64,000 bases of DNA. Source: Calliphora vicina. Its lineage: Eukaryota; Arthropoda; Insecta; Diptera; Calliphoridae. Of this stretch, positions 12,148 to 24,412 are shown one piece after another. The stretch is taken from positions 49,096,033-49,160,032 of the forward strand of contig NC_088780.1 of NCBI RefSeq assembly GCF_958450345.1. The letters run 5' to 3'. The position numbers and the translations under genes were made by a program. Under the pieces are notes generated by a model that was not told the origin of the DNA, made no database searches, and worked only from the letters and a program-made list of their open reading frames with translations. Every line of letters starts with the position of its first letter. Position 1 is the stretch's first letter.

Positions 12148-12484
12148 TTGTAAAGGGTTTTAAATATACAAAATTTAAAATGTTTTTCATATGTTTCTAA
12201 AAAATATTAACAATACACGCATTTACACTTTGACTCCAGATGTCTTGTACAATTATGATCAAATGTTCAGCATATTTGTATTTCTATTGATGTGGACCAT
12301 AACAATTTGAAACATGTTCATTAAAATTGAGCAAGTGTAAATATTATTGGTGTATTGTACAAAATATTGCTAAATTGTCTACGTAGATAGGCTATGTAAT
12401 TCTAAACAATTAATTCATAAGAAATCAAAACTTTTTGTGGAAAACAAATCACCAAAAAATATTTTAAGAAGTCAAAGTACAATT
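12148..12484. other. AT-rich non-coding stretch
   Basis: Nothing recognised. Confidence 0.4.
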
Positions 12485-15345
12485 GTATGAGATGAGAATA
12501 AAAAAAGATGGAAATAAATCTGTAACTTCTAAACCTTACGCCGATTTGAATGAAATTTCACATGCGCAAAGTCGAGTTTAAGTTTTGAATTTGGACCTCA
12601 TGAGCCCACCAGGAGCGGGACCACGGGTTCCCAAAGTAGGATACATCAGGTATGTTCAATTTTTAAAATGATCCTATTTCTTCGTTTGTGTTCCGATTAT
12701 AAAAAAATTTAATAGAATAGAATCTCCTCGTCGAGCACTACATAAAACCTAGCTATCAATTATCTCTTATAGCTTAGGAGATATTCGCATTTGAAAATTT
12801 AATTTTCAACATTTTTACCCACCCTACTCCAGTTTTTTGGTGACCGCGGTTCCAAATATGTGTTTAAAAATCATGGCTGAGTCCAAAGTTACATGAATGT
12901 GAATTTCAAGAAAATATAAAAGGCGATTTTTCGCAATTTTTTTTTGGAAAAAAGTACTTTTATTCTATTTAAGTTATGTAAAAAATTTCTAGTATAATGA
13001 ATTTGTACTTTTTGAAAAGCTAACTTTACGCCAAATATTTTAAATGAAAAAAAACATTTATAATTTTTGATACCGAACAACTCGCAGAGAATATACCTAA
13101 CATAGAAATTCATAAAAAAGAATGTTGCCCAGGGACCGAAAATAATAATTATTCTTGAAATTTCTAAGGAAAAAAGCCATCACAGGATAATATCGGAGAG
13201 TCAAGTCAAGCATACCATTTTGATTGTTTTCAACTATAATTTCATAAAATAACATGCTTTTTAAATTCTTGATTTTTATTTTTTTGTCAGAAATAATTGT
13301 TATTTTTGATTTTTATTTTTTTTTGTCAGGAATATTTGTCGGACTTTGAGTTTTATTTTTTTGTCAGGAATATTTGTCAAACTTTGAGTTTTATTTTTTT
13401 TGTCAGGAATATTTGTCAGACTTTGATTTTTATTTTTTTTGTCAGAAATAATTTTTATTTTTTTATTTTTATTTTTTTTGTCAGATATATTTGTCAGACT
13501 TTGATTTTTATTTTTATACCCTTCACTGTGAGTGGCATGGGTATAAGTTTGTCATTCCGTTTGTAATTTCTACATTTTTCATTTGCGACCCCACAAAGTA
13601 TATATATTCTGGATCTTTATAGATAGGGAAGTCGATATCGCCATGTCCGTCTGTCCGTCTATTCGGCTGTATGTTGAAATCAACTTTCCGTAGCCCCCAA
13701 ATAACTTACAAACATGATTGATACATCAATATATCGGGAATTCTTCCGGCTCGGTTGCCATTTAAAATCGGCCCACAAATGGCTGAGATAACGGGACAAC
13801 CTCGATTTTTGGCCTATTTTTGATCTATATCTGGATAACTAAGTCATTAATATAGGCATTATGGATATCTAATGATAGATATTTCAAAGTCAATTGCAAC
13901 GATGTATGTATATAAGGCTTTGACCTACAATGGGTCAAAATCGGGAAAAATATTTTTTAACCCGAATTTTTTTTTTAACCAAAAATTTTTTTTTTTACCA
14001 ACAAATTTTTTTTGTCATAAATTTTTTTTTGTCATAAATTTTTTTTTACCAAAAAAATTTGTTTGTCAAAAATTTTTTGGTTTCCAAAAAAAATTTTTTG
14101 TCATAAATTTTTTTACCAAAAAAATTTTTTGGTAAAAAAAATGCCTATATTAATGACTTAGTTATCCAGATATAGATCAAAAATAGGCCAAAAATCGAGG
14201 TTGTCCCGTAATCTCAGCCATTTGTGGGCCGATTTTCTCGATTTTAAATGGCAACCGAGCCGGAAGAATTCCCGATATATTGACGTATCAATCATGTTTG
14301 TAAGTTATTTGGGGGCTACGGAAAGTTGATTTCAACATACAGTTGATTTCAATAGACGGACATGGCGATATCGACTTCGCGACTTTGTGGGGTCGCAAAT
14401 GAAAAATGTAGAAATTATAAACGGAATGACAAACTTATATATACCCTTGCCACTCGTGGTGAAGGGTATACAAATAAAAATCAAAGTCTGACAAATATAT
14501 CTGACAAAAAAAATAAAAATCAAAAAATAACAATTATTTCTGACAAAAAAAATAAAAATCAAAGTCCGACAAATATTCCTGACAAAAAAAAATAAAAATC
14601 AGAAATAACAATTATTTCTGACAAAAAAAATAAAAATCAGAAAATAACAATTATGTTGTGATTTTTATTATAAATGTCATAATTGTTACGGTCCCTGATG
14701 TTGCCTACATAACAACATTTTTATGAATGTAAATAACAGTGCTAAGTAAATTCTCAGCGAGTTGTTTAGTTTTCCCTAATTTATTTGACAAGTAAAAACA
14801 TAATGTTATATATCAATGGATAGAGGATTTTGTCTACTTTTCAAAAATGTATATAACTTTTGACAATTAAAAAATTAATGGAATACTTTTTTGAAAAATA
14901 TGACAAAAAATGCTTTTTATTGAATTTTGCATAGACACAAATTTTTCAAATTGAAATATTTGGCTATAATATCCATACCAGGGGCGGGGTTATCGGAACC
15001 CTTTACAAAATAATTAAGAACTTATTGGGCCATCTAAAATCGGTTACTATATTTTGATATCGAGTATGCGATTTGAGAATTTTTGCCCTAAAGTTGAATT
15101 TTACATAAAAAATAGGTATTTTTTGAATGGACCTGATCCCGTCGGTATCAAAAATTATAAATGTTTTTTTTTCATTTAAAATATTTGGCGTAAAGTTAGC
15201 TTTTCAAAAAGTACAAATTCATTATACATCCTCTTAGAAATTTTTTACATAACTTAAAAAGAATAAAAGTACTTTTTTCCAAAAAAAAATTGCGAAAAAT
15301 CGCCTTTTTTAATTTTTTGAAAATTTAATTTTCAAATGCGAATAT
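12485..15345. mobile_element. family E sequence in a large nested palindrome
   Basis: 12485-13076 is the reverse complement of the C and B portions of the family E element at 22538-23887 (shared: CTGTAACTTCTAAA, GATCCTATTTCTTCGTTTG, GAGATATTCGCATTTGAAAA). 14790-15345 matches the A and B portions in forward orientation (shared: GGGCCATCTAAAATCGGTTA, CATACATCCTCTTAGAAATTT-like). The B portion is thus present twice in opposite orientation (12890-13075 and 15150-15315), flanking a fold-back core. This is either an inverted duplication or two E copies joined head to head. Confidence 0.75.
13077..14766. repeat. fold-back core built from two inverted family R copies
   Basis: Three sets of arms are nested. 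The outermost, 13077-13135 (ACAACTCGCAGAGAATAT to CCCAGGGACC), pairs with 14692-14766. The next, an ~38-bp tandem repeat of TTTTTGTCAGGAATATTTGT type (13265-13510), pairs with its complement at 14465-14660. The innermost, an R copy starting TATACCCTTCACTGTGAGTG (13516), pairs with an inverted R copy ending GTGGTGAAGGGTATA (14457-14471). The centre is a poly-T tract of TTTTTTGTCATAAATT units near 13970-14130. An open frame at 13297-13566 is only the translation of the tandem arm. Confidence 0.8.
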
Positions 15346-15351
15346 AAGAGT

Positions 15352-15490
15352 TATCGGTTATCGTAATGGATCCATTTTTCATCGCAAGTAATGATTCGGT
15401 GCAAAAATAACTTTCCTTTATAGAGTTTAAGCATCATTTCGGACCCGCTAAATGGTCTTTCAAGATATCTTGGTTTCAATTCGCAACATA
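15352..15490 (-). pseudogene. mariner transposase fragment, first catalytic aspartate region
   Basis: One minus-strand frame stays open for about 45 codons. It reads LKPRYLERPFSGSEMML, then GKLFLHRIITCDEKWIHYDN. The segment F-L-H-R-I-(V/I)-T-x-D-E-K-W-I-H-Y-D-N is the mariner block around the first catalytic Asp of the DDE/D triad, and the upstream block resembles the usual pre-catalytic stretch. Nothing before or after it survives: the low-coordinate side joins family E and the high-coordinate side joins family F. It is a different lineage from the other mariner relics in the window except possibly 41458-41915, which carries a similar NYDNPKLKRSYVKP block. Confidence 0.8.
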
Positions 15491-15499
15491 TCGAATGTA

Positions 15500-16640
15500 A
15501 ATTTTGAATTCAAACACATTCTGACCTAACAGAAATTTTGGTGTAACAGATTTTGAATGCATTATATTAAAAAAATGTACAAATTTGTCAAAGGGGGCAA
15601 GGTTTGTGGAACTTCTGAGGAGTAATTGAAGTCTTTTTATGTAAGTATTTGATATTGGTGAAAACCTTAGGACTTGAAGATTGATAGCTTAGTAAAACTA
15701 AATAATTTTATAAATTTTTGGGACGTCATTCACCTTAAAAACTAAAAAAATTAAAATATGGTGATTTTCCACGAAGAACAATATAAAATTTGAATTAATG
15801 TAAAATTTTAACGGTTAAAGATATCATTACAAAATTTGGAACCAATAGAGACTCAAATATTCTTAAATCAATGGCAATATAATTTTTGAAAGTTTTTATT
15901 TTTAAATACCGAAATTCCTAAAACTGGGAAAATGTGTTCCAAAAACTCAGTTTTTTGGAAAAGTGCCTACTGTCACGTTATTTACCATGTCATAGTAAAA
16001 AAACTTTGCAAGTATTTAAGAAATATATATTGTTATACAAATATGAACAAATTCTTTTTATCGGTGCTTTGCCTTTTTAAAATTTTTTAATCAAACCGAA
16101 TTTTTTTTTTTAAATTTTGGTTATGTCTAGGGGGTGCTATACCCGCTTAAGTGAGCCAAATTTTACTTTACACGCTTTTGCATTAAATTATTTTTCCGGA
16201 TTATATAACAATTTTATAAAGACCCGAAGAAAATTTGTTTCTACAGAAGAAAAATATATGGGCTTTTTTTGGAAAAAACTTAAAAAATACGGCCCATTTT
16301 ACATGTTCCAAATTTGGATGCGTATAACTTTTTATAGGGACGAGATAACTGTTAGCAGAATTTTATTTAGAATTTTATCGCCAATACAGCTGATATTTTA
16401 AAAATATATTTCGACCCTCTTTAGGCCCGCCATATCTAAAAAACCATAAAAAGATCGAGCAAAATTAAAAAAAATTAATCAATAAACCTGAATATCTCTT
16501 CATCTAATAGAGATAACTTTTCAAATTTAAAATACATACATTACTAAAAACCTCGAAACAATCGGACCAAAGTATGGTGAAATTTTGAAATTTTCAGTTT
16601 TATATTTAAAAACGATTATTTAGTGAAACTTTTTTTATGG
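15500..16640 (+). mobile_element. dispersed repeat family F, copy 1
   Basis: Matches 32440-33600 in inverted orientation through long blocks, including GAATTCAAACACAT, GTGGAACTTCTGAGGAGTAA, ATGGTGATTTTCCACGAA-like, AAAACTCAGTTTTTTGGAA, TGCCTACTGTCACG-like, CGGCCCATTTTACATGTTCC and CGACCCTC...GCCATATCTAAAAAAC. No protein motif is visible; the frame at 16117-16401 is not supported by the second copy. Nature unknown, probably a non-autonomous element. Confidence 0.7.
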
Positions 16641-18278
16641 GATTTCTTTTATTTATTTTTTTAACCAAACAAAACATTTTGAATAGGACATATTTTTGTG
16701 TTGCATGTAAATCGCCTTAGCCAGATTTATTTCCAAAATGTTTGCCCTACTGTGCGTTGCTAATTTCTGAACTGATTTTGCTTAAAGTTCATAGAAAAAT
16801 TACGTTTATATTATAAAGCTGCTATATATATAACATCCACTGTACTTAAACTACTTATGTACATTGTTGTAGTTGTTGCTGTTGTTGTTACTTATTTATA
16901 AAGTGTTTTTGTTATTGTCATTTCCCGTGCCTAACCTTGCACAAATACTTATACTGACCTTTACCTTGCTGTAATATAATTTTCATTTTAGAGCCCCTCC
17001 CTTTAAAACCCCATAAATTTTTAAGGGTGTTACAGCTTTAGCAAATATGTTGTTTAATTATTTAACTATTAAATTAAATAAATACATATAAATCTATTTC
17101 CAAAGAAAGCTGTAAGTAGGTCAAGAAATCTCTAGAGAATTAGCAGTTACTCTTCCTTTAGAAAATTTCTAATGAGCTTGAGTATAGATTTATAATAAAC
17201 TACAACTTATATAACAGATTCTAAACAAGCTATTACTAAACCACTTCCAAGTAATGCATATGTTATATAGAAATCATTACAAGAACTACTTATTAGTAAT
17301 GCCATGTCATTACTAAGTTTTTAATATTTATTAAATTAAAAATTGTTTAATAAAACCCTGCCACAACTTTTGCAATATTTTTTGCATAACAAAATGTCAT
17401 ATTTTATTTATGACACGTTCTAGTTTATAGATCATTTAAAAATATGCATTGAATGTGTAACAAAGTGTATAAAAATATTCATGTACATATGAAGAATGTA
17501 ACTTGTGTAACTTTAAAAACCATTCAGTCAATAGTGCATAAAAATATATGTAAATAATATAAATTATTGTTCTTCATGACACAGACTTGTTGCCTGCCGG
17601 TATTTGCAATGATTTTGTAATAATAACAAAAAAAACAAAAAAAAATTCAAATAAAATCTTTGTGTTGCATGTTTGTTTCTCGATTGGTTGTTTGGCTGAC
17701 TGGTTGACGGTTGCTGCATCATTAGTTCTAAATGAATATTTAAATAAATGTAATTTATTTTTACTTGTTGTTTTCATTATTGTTTAAGTTTTTTTTATTT
17801 TTTATAGTTTATTTGTTTTGTTTGTTGATATTTTTATAAATGGAGACAACAACAATGACACACAAAATGTAGGTGAAGGTGTTGTTTTATTTACATTTGA
17901 ATTGTTTTAACGAATTTGTTTATATGAATATTTTACAATTATTTTTTTATATTTTTTATTTTATTTTTGTGTTTGTTTGTGGGCGATGTCATTTATTTAT
18001 GTGTGTCAATTAAATATAGGAATTATAAACAATAATTTTTTAAACAAAAAAATCAAAATCCAAACAAGTAGAACAATGTTTTGTTTATTGTTTAAACATG
18101 AATTAACAAGTATTACATTTGTTTGATTTTATAAACAATAAATATGTAAAATAATTATTATCTTACCCTGAGTAGTTAAATGGAGACAATTTTTATTTAT
18201 TTTTTTTTTGTAAATTTACATACCTGTAAAGAAAATAAATAAACAATAAATTAATAAATTGAATAAAATATTATTAAA
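16641..18278. other. AT-rich non-coding stretch
   Basis: GTT-rich microsatellite at about 16868-16890 and the recurrent palindrome (inverted) at 17231-17260. Otherwise only AT-rich sequence; no coding motif. Confidence 0.5.
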
Positions 18279-18953
18279 CAAGTGAGTTATATTCGGCTGT
18301 GCCGAATCTTATACTTAAATTATACTTAAAAATAAAAATTTTAAATATTTTTAGGTAAACAAAATTTAAATTTTTTCCAGTTGTTTTTTCGAAATTGTTT
18401 TTTTAATTATTTTTTTAAATTTTATAATTTTTTTTTAATTTTAAACATTTTGTTTTTAAATTTTTTTTTTTAATATTTTGAGAAAAAAAATGTTGGTGAA
18501 AAAAAAAATTCGGGTTAAAAAAAAATTCGGGATTTTGACCCATTGTAGGTCCAACTTACTATGGTCTTATATACGTCGTTGCACAGGTCTTTGAAATATC
18601 TATCATTAGATATCCATATTGTCTATATTAATGATTTAGTAATCCAGATATGGGTAAAAAATCGAGGTTGTCTTGGTTTTTTCCTTATATCTCAGCCATT
18701 TGTGGACCGATTTTCTCAATTTTAAATTTCGGAGATATTGATGTATAATTCGTGTATGTAAGTTATTTGGGGGCTTCAGAAAGTTGATTTCAACACACAG
18801 ACGGACAGACGGGCATAGCTATATCGACTTCGCTATCTATAACGATCCAGAATATATATATGTACTTTGTGGGGTCGCAAATGAAATGTAGAAATTACAA
18901 ACGGAATGACAAATTTATATATACCCTTGCCACTCATGGTGAAGGGTATAAAA
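18279..18953 (-). mobile_element. dispersed repeat family R copy
   Basis: Opens with AGTTATATTCGGCTGTGCCG and ends CACTCATGGTGAAGGGTATA. It contains GACCCATTGTAGGTCCAACT, CTCAGCCATTTGTGGACCGA, TTGGGGGCTTCAGAAAGTTG, CAGACGGACAGACGGGC and TTTGTGGGGTCGCAAATGAA in the family order. The TATACCCTTCACC near its left end is decayed. Confidence 0.75.
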
Positions 18954-19458
18954 ATTGTATTTGAATTCAAATATAACGTTATGTAACGGCTCTACATTTC
19001 TATTTCAGGAGACTTCTGAACAATAGAGGACAATAGAGTGCTCCAAAAAAATAAAATTGCGAATTTTGACCGTCCCCCCCCTCTAGAATTGTTCTATGTA
19101 TTGTAGAAACACATTGTGTAAAATATTAGGATGATAGGATAACGTTAACTGGTGGCGCAACGACGCTGAAGTTTTGAGGTGCATTTACTAGGGGAAAATA
19201 TGCAATTTTTTCAGTTTTTGTAAAAATTTTGCCATTAAATAATGACTTTTACAATTTAATTCAAAAGAATCGAAATGTGTACGTAATTGTCGTTATAATA
19301 AGATATAAAAGACAAAAATTGGTGAAAAAATTTTAAAGTTATTAAAAAATCGCCAGGCCATTAACGTGTCTCAGGCCACTAGAACAAGAAATGTATGAAT
19401 AAAATTAACATATTTCAAAAAAATATTAAAATAAAAGCTCATTTTTACTTAAAATATA

Positions 19459-20524
19459 TCCATATTTACTTGTATATGAGTTTTTGTCCTCGTAGGATAC
19501 CGTTAACCTATTCGCAGGTAAGACCAAAAAAAATAAATTTTTTTAACGGGAGTTTCAAAACTCCAATTTCAAATTTTTAAAAATTTTGTTAAACAAATTT
19601 CAGAATTTTTTGATCATCACATGGGGATTTATTGACAACATAATAGGGAATGAAACAAAATAAGAAAAATATAAAATGAAGTCTAGTATTCACAATAACA
19701 GTACAAAAATGGAAATTAACCCTTAAGAGTACTTGGGGTCAAAATGAATGTGTTTTTCGTGATTTTAAAAGTTGAGGGTCATTTGGACCCCAAATGATAT
19801 TAAGGGTAAATTTCCATTTTTGTACTGTTATTGTGAATGCTAGACTTCATTTTATATTTTTCTTAAGTTTCATCAAAATCGGCCCAAAAATATATAATAT
19901 TTCGCTATCTTTTCATGAGAAATTCCAAATATTGAAAAAATTGACCTTCACGATTTAAGGGTTAAAGTTCTCCGATTTTAGTAAAACTTTCAGACTATAT
20001 TTAAAATTACCTGGACTATATTATTCTGAATAGCTTTTACTTAAAAATCATTACAGTAAGGAAATTCTGGTGATTCCCCAAAATATGGCCAAAAAATTAG
20101 TTTTTCTCGAAAATCGCAAAATTTATTTCGCAGGTACGGAAAAACTATAGGAGGTATTGACATACTTTTTTCACGTTTTTATTCCCTATTATGTTGTCAA
20201 TAAATCCCCATGTGATGATCAAAAAATTCTGAATTTGTTTAACAAAATTTTTAAAAATTTGAAATTGGAGTTTTGAAACTGCCGTTAAAAAAAATTTAAT
20301 TTTTTTGGTCATACCTGCGAATAGGTTAACGGTATCCTACTAGGACAAAAACTCATATACAAGTAAATATGGATTTGGTCATACCTGCGAACTTATTCGC
20401 AGGTATGACCAAAACGGCTGTTTCGAATCTCCATTTTCAAATTTTTAAAAATTTTGTTAAACAAATTTCAGAATTTTTTTGATCATCACATTGGAATTTA
20501 TTGAGATCATAATAGGGAATAAAA
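19459..20524. repeat. fold-back element with nested inner inverted repeat
   Basis: The left arm 19459-19652 (TCCATATTTACTTGTATATG ... CAACATAATAGGGAA) is a near-perfect inverted copy of 20181-20373. Within the spacer, 19653-19727 pairs with 19802-19872 (AATGAAGTCTAGTATTCACA against its complement). A third, diverged copy of the arm in left-arm orientation occupies 20399-20524. Between the second and third copies, 20374-20413 is an 18-bp perfect hairpin with a CTTA loop (TTTGGTCATACCTGCGAA stem). The flanks (18954-19458) contain nothing recognised except another AGGATAACGTTAAC motif. Confidence 0.85.
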
Positions 20525-20711
20525 ATATGAAAAAATTATGTTAATACCTCTTACAGTTTTTCCGTACCTGTGATTTAAATTTTTTAATGAAGTGTAATTT
20601 AACCCTTAAATGCAAATTGTTGCCAATTTTCCACATTCCAGTTCCACTTAATTTTAGACGAACATAAGCTTGATACTAATTCAGATTCTCCTTCAGCAAA
20701 ATCAAACGGAT

Positions 20712-21040
20712 TACGATAAGTGCACTTTGTTAAACATTTCAATTCCAAAAAATAAGATTTGTCGAGGTCATCAAAATAGATATTTTCTGTGGGATGATTC
20801 ATCGTTGGAGTCAAATCTCTTTCCGCCAAGACATTTTTTCAGGTTTGGATATTGGTACTCTGTGCAAAATCAAGAGAATAGGGCGGATGTGAAAGCATTT
20901 TGTAGCCTAATTCATGGATTTTTGTCATGGAAATTGCACATGTGTGCATATATTTGAGAGCAAATGCGGCAGCCGTCTTGTGGAAAGCTTTCTCATAACC
21001 AAGTGATCATTCAAAATTGAAACCACTGAGCCACTTGTAC
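20712..21040 (-). pseudogene. mariner transposase relic (irritans-like), internally deleted
   Basis: Read on the minus strand in shifting frames: VVSILNDHL, MRKLSTRRLPHLLS, then KIHELG-equivalent nucleotides, LGGKRFDSN-equivalent nucleotides and YFDDLDKSYFLEL (about 20785-20750). These match, block for block and often base for base, the better-preserved copy at 43119-43945. Both copies join the RKLS...HLL block to the HTC...KIHELG block, so both lack the first catalytic Asp region. Several stops and frameshifts. No TIR is visible at either side. Confidence 0.8.
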
Positions 21041-21450
21041 TTATTTGTTAGTGGCCATTCTACAAAATCAACAAACTGTGAATATACCTTTTGTAAATTG
21101 CCTTGAAAGTTTTACAAAAATAAATAAAATACACAAAAAAAAAGCTACGAACAAATATTTGTTTACATTTGATAAGAAAAAAATCTACAAAAAATTTAAG
21201 TCTGGAGATAAAAAATAAAATAAACACAATATATTAAAGTTCAGTGTAAAAAATCAACAATAAACAAAAATCTCAATACTGCCAGTACCAAATAAATAAA
21301 ATAAACAATTGTAAAATAGTTTATTTTTGTAACAAATTAAATTCTATTTTCCAGCTAATATAAGTATCAAAATTGTTCTGACAAAAAACTATACAAAGAA
21401 AATTTCCCAGAACTTTTGTAATGATATGCCAAGTTTGAAGTTAAAGAAAA
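21041..21450. other. AT-rich non-coding stretch
   Basis: Nothing recognised between the two mariner relics. Confidence 0.4.
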
Positions 21451-21675
21451 TGGATGGAGTTAGAATCTTCAACTTGGCTTGATTCGTTCTTGGCCTCAAA
21501 AGACGAGCAGTTCTTTTGGCTCGTCATCTATATGTTGCCAGAAGGATGGGAAAAGGTCATGTTTTTGAAAACTGAAATTACAAAATATAGTTCTCATAAA
21601 AAGCTTCCATTTTATTGGCAGAATTTCTTACTTCAGAAAATGCTTGAGAAAATTGTGTTATTTCCTGGTTAGAGC
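21451..21675 (+). pseudogene. mariner transposase C-terminal fragment (mauritiana/Mos1-like)
   Basis: An open frame from 21454 contains WLDSFLASKDEQFFWLVIYM then LPEGWEKVM. Mariner proteins of the Mos1 type end in a block of the form W-(I/L)-x-x-(F/W)-x-A-S-K-D-x-x-F-(F/Y)-x-x-G-I-x-x-L-P-E-R-W-E-K, so this is the extreme C-terminal part. The catalytic region is absent upstream. A closely similar LPERWEKVIA end is seen at 41741-41800. Confidence 0.75.
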
Positions 21676-22431
21676 CGCAATTATTATTAATATTATTTTA
21701 AATCCATTAAAAATTGCTGGTCTATCAGAAAATTTAATTATAGCTACCCTCAATGAATTTTAATTTCTGTTTTAATTTTATCTAAATTGAAAACAAAAAT
21801 CATAAAAATCGACGTGTTTATAATCAAAATAGGAAAAGGCAAAAGTAATAATCATTTTAAAAGCTTTTAACTTTCAACAGCACGTAGATCACGTGCAGCG
21901 GAAAAAATAACAACAAAATAAAAGATAAAAAATAATGTAGATATTTTAGCTAAAGTAATTTATGGCTCTTTTTATAAAACAACAACAACAAAATTATTAT
22001 CTATTAATTAACAATTTCTTTTGTCTAAAAATATAAAATTTTTTGTAAAACATATGCTTTTTTTCAAAGAATCTAAACATGGTAGGTATTCTAAACATAT
22101 AAAGTTACACAATTTGACGATGACAAACAAGCAAAATGCATAGAAATAGAAATATGGCTGACATTGTTGCTGCTGGCAGTATTGTAATAAAAAAATATGT
22201 AAAATGAGTAAAGAAAGGCAAAACCTAAAGACAAACGGACTTAGAGACATAGAAATGTATGGGCAATTCCACGAGAATGACAATCACGACTGAAAAAACA
22301 AAAACCCTAGAAACTTTTTTTTCAAGATGTCGGCAGTAAGAAATGAATTTGTAAGAAATGAATTTGACTATGATTATTTTTTTACTATTATCAAATTGTT
22401 TATTGAATCCGAATATATATTTTCCAATTAT
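21676..22431. other. AT-rich non-coding stretch
   Basis: CAACAACAACA microsatellite near 21979 and general AT-rich sequence; no gene recognised. Confidence 0.45.
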
Positions 22432-24412
22432 TATACCCTTAACCTTCGTGAGAAGTATATACATATGTATACAAGTTTATCATTCCGTTTTTAATTTCCA
22501 CAATAAAATTTTCCGACCCTATAAAGTATGTAGATATCGAGCCCTTAGCGCCAAATTATCGTAATTTTACAGGAGAAGGTTTTTTCGATTATTTTGAAAT
22601 TTATACATAGAATTAAAAATTTTATGGTGCGATATATTATAATTTCGTTCAAGCTATTTGTCTATTTTTCATAAATATTTATAACTTTTGACAATTAAAA
22701 ATGCATGGAATACTTTATTGAAAAATATGACAAAAAATATTTTTTATTGAATTTTTCGAATTGAAATAAAATATTTATTTATGAATAGTTTTTAATGAAA
22801 TTTCACAGTTATGTAAAATTTTCTATTTAAAATGGAAAAATAAAAACGAATTTTGAAATTTATTATCAGCAATCTCGCAATTCCCAAAAAAATGTTGAAA
22901 GAATCCTTTACAAAATAATTAAAAGCATATTGGGCCATCTAAAATCGGTTATTATATTTTGATATCGAATATGCGATTTGAGAATTTTTGGACTAATGTT
23001 TAATTTTACATAAAAAAATAGGTGTTTTTTTAATGGACCTGGTCCCCTTGGTAACAAAAATTTTTAATTTTTTTTTTTTCATTCAAAATATTTTAAGAAA
23101 ACTTAGCTTTCAGAAAGTATAAGTTCCTTATACATCCTCTTAGAAATTTTTTGCGATAACTTAAAAAGAAAAAAAGTTATTTTTTCGCAAAAAAAATTAG
23201 CGAAAAATCGGCTTTTCAAAATTTTTTAAATTCAAATGCATATAACTTTGGCCTTAGTCATTATTTTTAAACAATTATTTTCTTATTTGATACATACGTA
23301 TGTTTTTAGTCGAATGAAGGAAAACTGGAGAAAATATTTGGATACGCTGTTATCAAAAAACTGGAGTAGGTTGGGTAAAAATTTTGAAAATTTAATTTTC
23401 AAATGCGAATATCTCCTAAGCTATAAGAGACAATTGATAGCTACGACTAGGTCTTTTGTAGCACTCGATAAAAAGATTTTATGTGTGTAATTTTTTTGAA
23501 ATCGGAACACAAACGAAGAAATAGGATCATTTTAAAAATGTAATATACCCGAGGTGTCCTACTTTGAGGACCCTTGGTCGCGGCCCTGGTGGGCAAATGA
23601 GGTCTACGTTCAGAACTTAAACTAGAGAAATTTCATTCATGTGAAATTTCATTCAAATCAATCTAACCATTTAGAAGTTACAGATTTATTTCCTTGTTTT
23701 TTTTTCTATACCACTGTGTGTCGCTTACATTGACTTACGATAAAATCTTACTCCCTATAATTTTGAAGTTATTAACAATTTTGATATTCTGAGAACGCTA
23801 AAACATCAGTCGGTCCATAAAATTTTAATTTGTGCAATAAAAAAAATTTGGAAAATGTCGCTTACGATAATTTGCGCTAAGGGCTCGATATATTCTGGAT
23901 CCTTATAGATAGCTGAGTCGATTAAGCCATATCCGTATGTCTGTCTGTTAAAATCAACTTTCCGAAGCCCCCAAATAACTCGATTCATACATTAATATCT
24001 CCGGAATTCTTCCGGCTCGGATGCTATTTAAACTCGAGAAAATCGGTCCACAAATTGCTGAGATATAAGGAAAAAACCAGGACAGCCTCAATTTTTGACC
24101 TACTCATTTAATATAAACAATATGGATATCGAATGATAGATATTTCAAAGACGACGTATATAAGACCATAGTAAGTTGGATCGTAAAAATATTTTTTAAC
24201 CCGAATTTTTTTTTCAACAAAATTTTTTTTCGCTAAATATTAAAAAAAAAAATTTAAAATCCGAAAAAATGTGTAGAAAAATTAAAAAAAACAACTTTGG
24301 AAAAAAAATTAATTTTGTTTACCTAAAAATATTTAAAAATTTTATTTTGAAGTATAATTTGGTGAAGGGTATATAAGATTCGGCACAGACTAATATAGCC
24401 GTCTTACTTGTT
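22432..24412 (+). mobile_element. dispersed repeat family R copy split by an insertion
   Basis: The left part 22432-22537 (TATACCCTTAACCTTCGTGA, TTATCATTCCGTTTTTAATT) and right part 23888-24412 (ATATTCTGGATCCTTATAG through GGTGAAGGGTATATAAGATT and CGGCACAGACTAATATAGCCG) join to give one R copy once the 1350-bp element between them is removed. The right terminus ends in TCTTACTTGTTTTTT. Confidence 0.8.
22538..23887 (+). mobile_element. family E element, complete-looking copy nested in R
   Basis: Inverted termini CGAGCCCTTAGCGCCAAATT (22538) and its complement ending GCGCTAAGGGCTCG (23874-23887) agree over about 27 bases with one indel. ATAT flanks both sides (22534-22537 and 23888-23891) and other R copies read GTATATATATTCTGG at this point, so ATAT is a plausible 4-bp target duplication. 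The interior matches 12485-13076 and 14790-15345. No transposase frame is visible, so it is a 1350-bp non-autonomous element of undetermined superfamily. Confidence 0.8.

Noticed and set aside
13297..13566. 89-codon frame with repeated FVRNICQTL-type blocks, a repetitive protein
   Set aside because: It is the translation of the ~38-bp TTTTTGTCAG tandem arm of a palindrome; the inverted arm gives the complementary artefact at 14332-14595.
20670..20957. 95-codon plus-strand frame
   Set aside because: Antisense of the mariner relic at 20712-21040.
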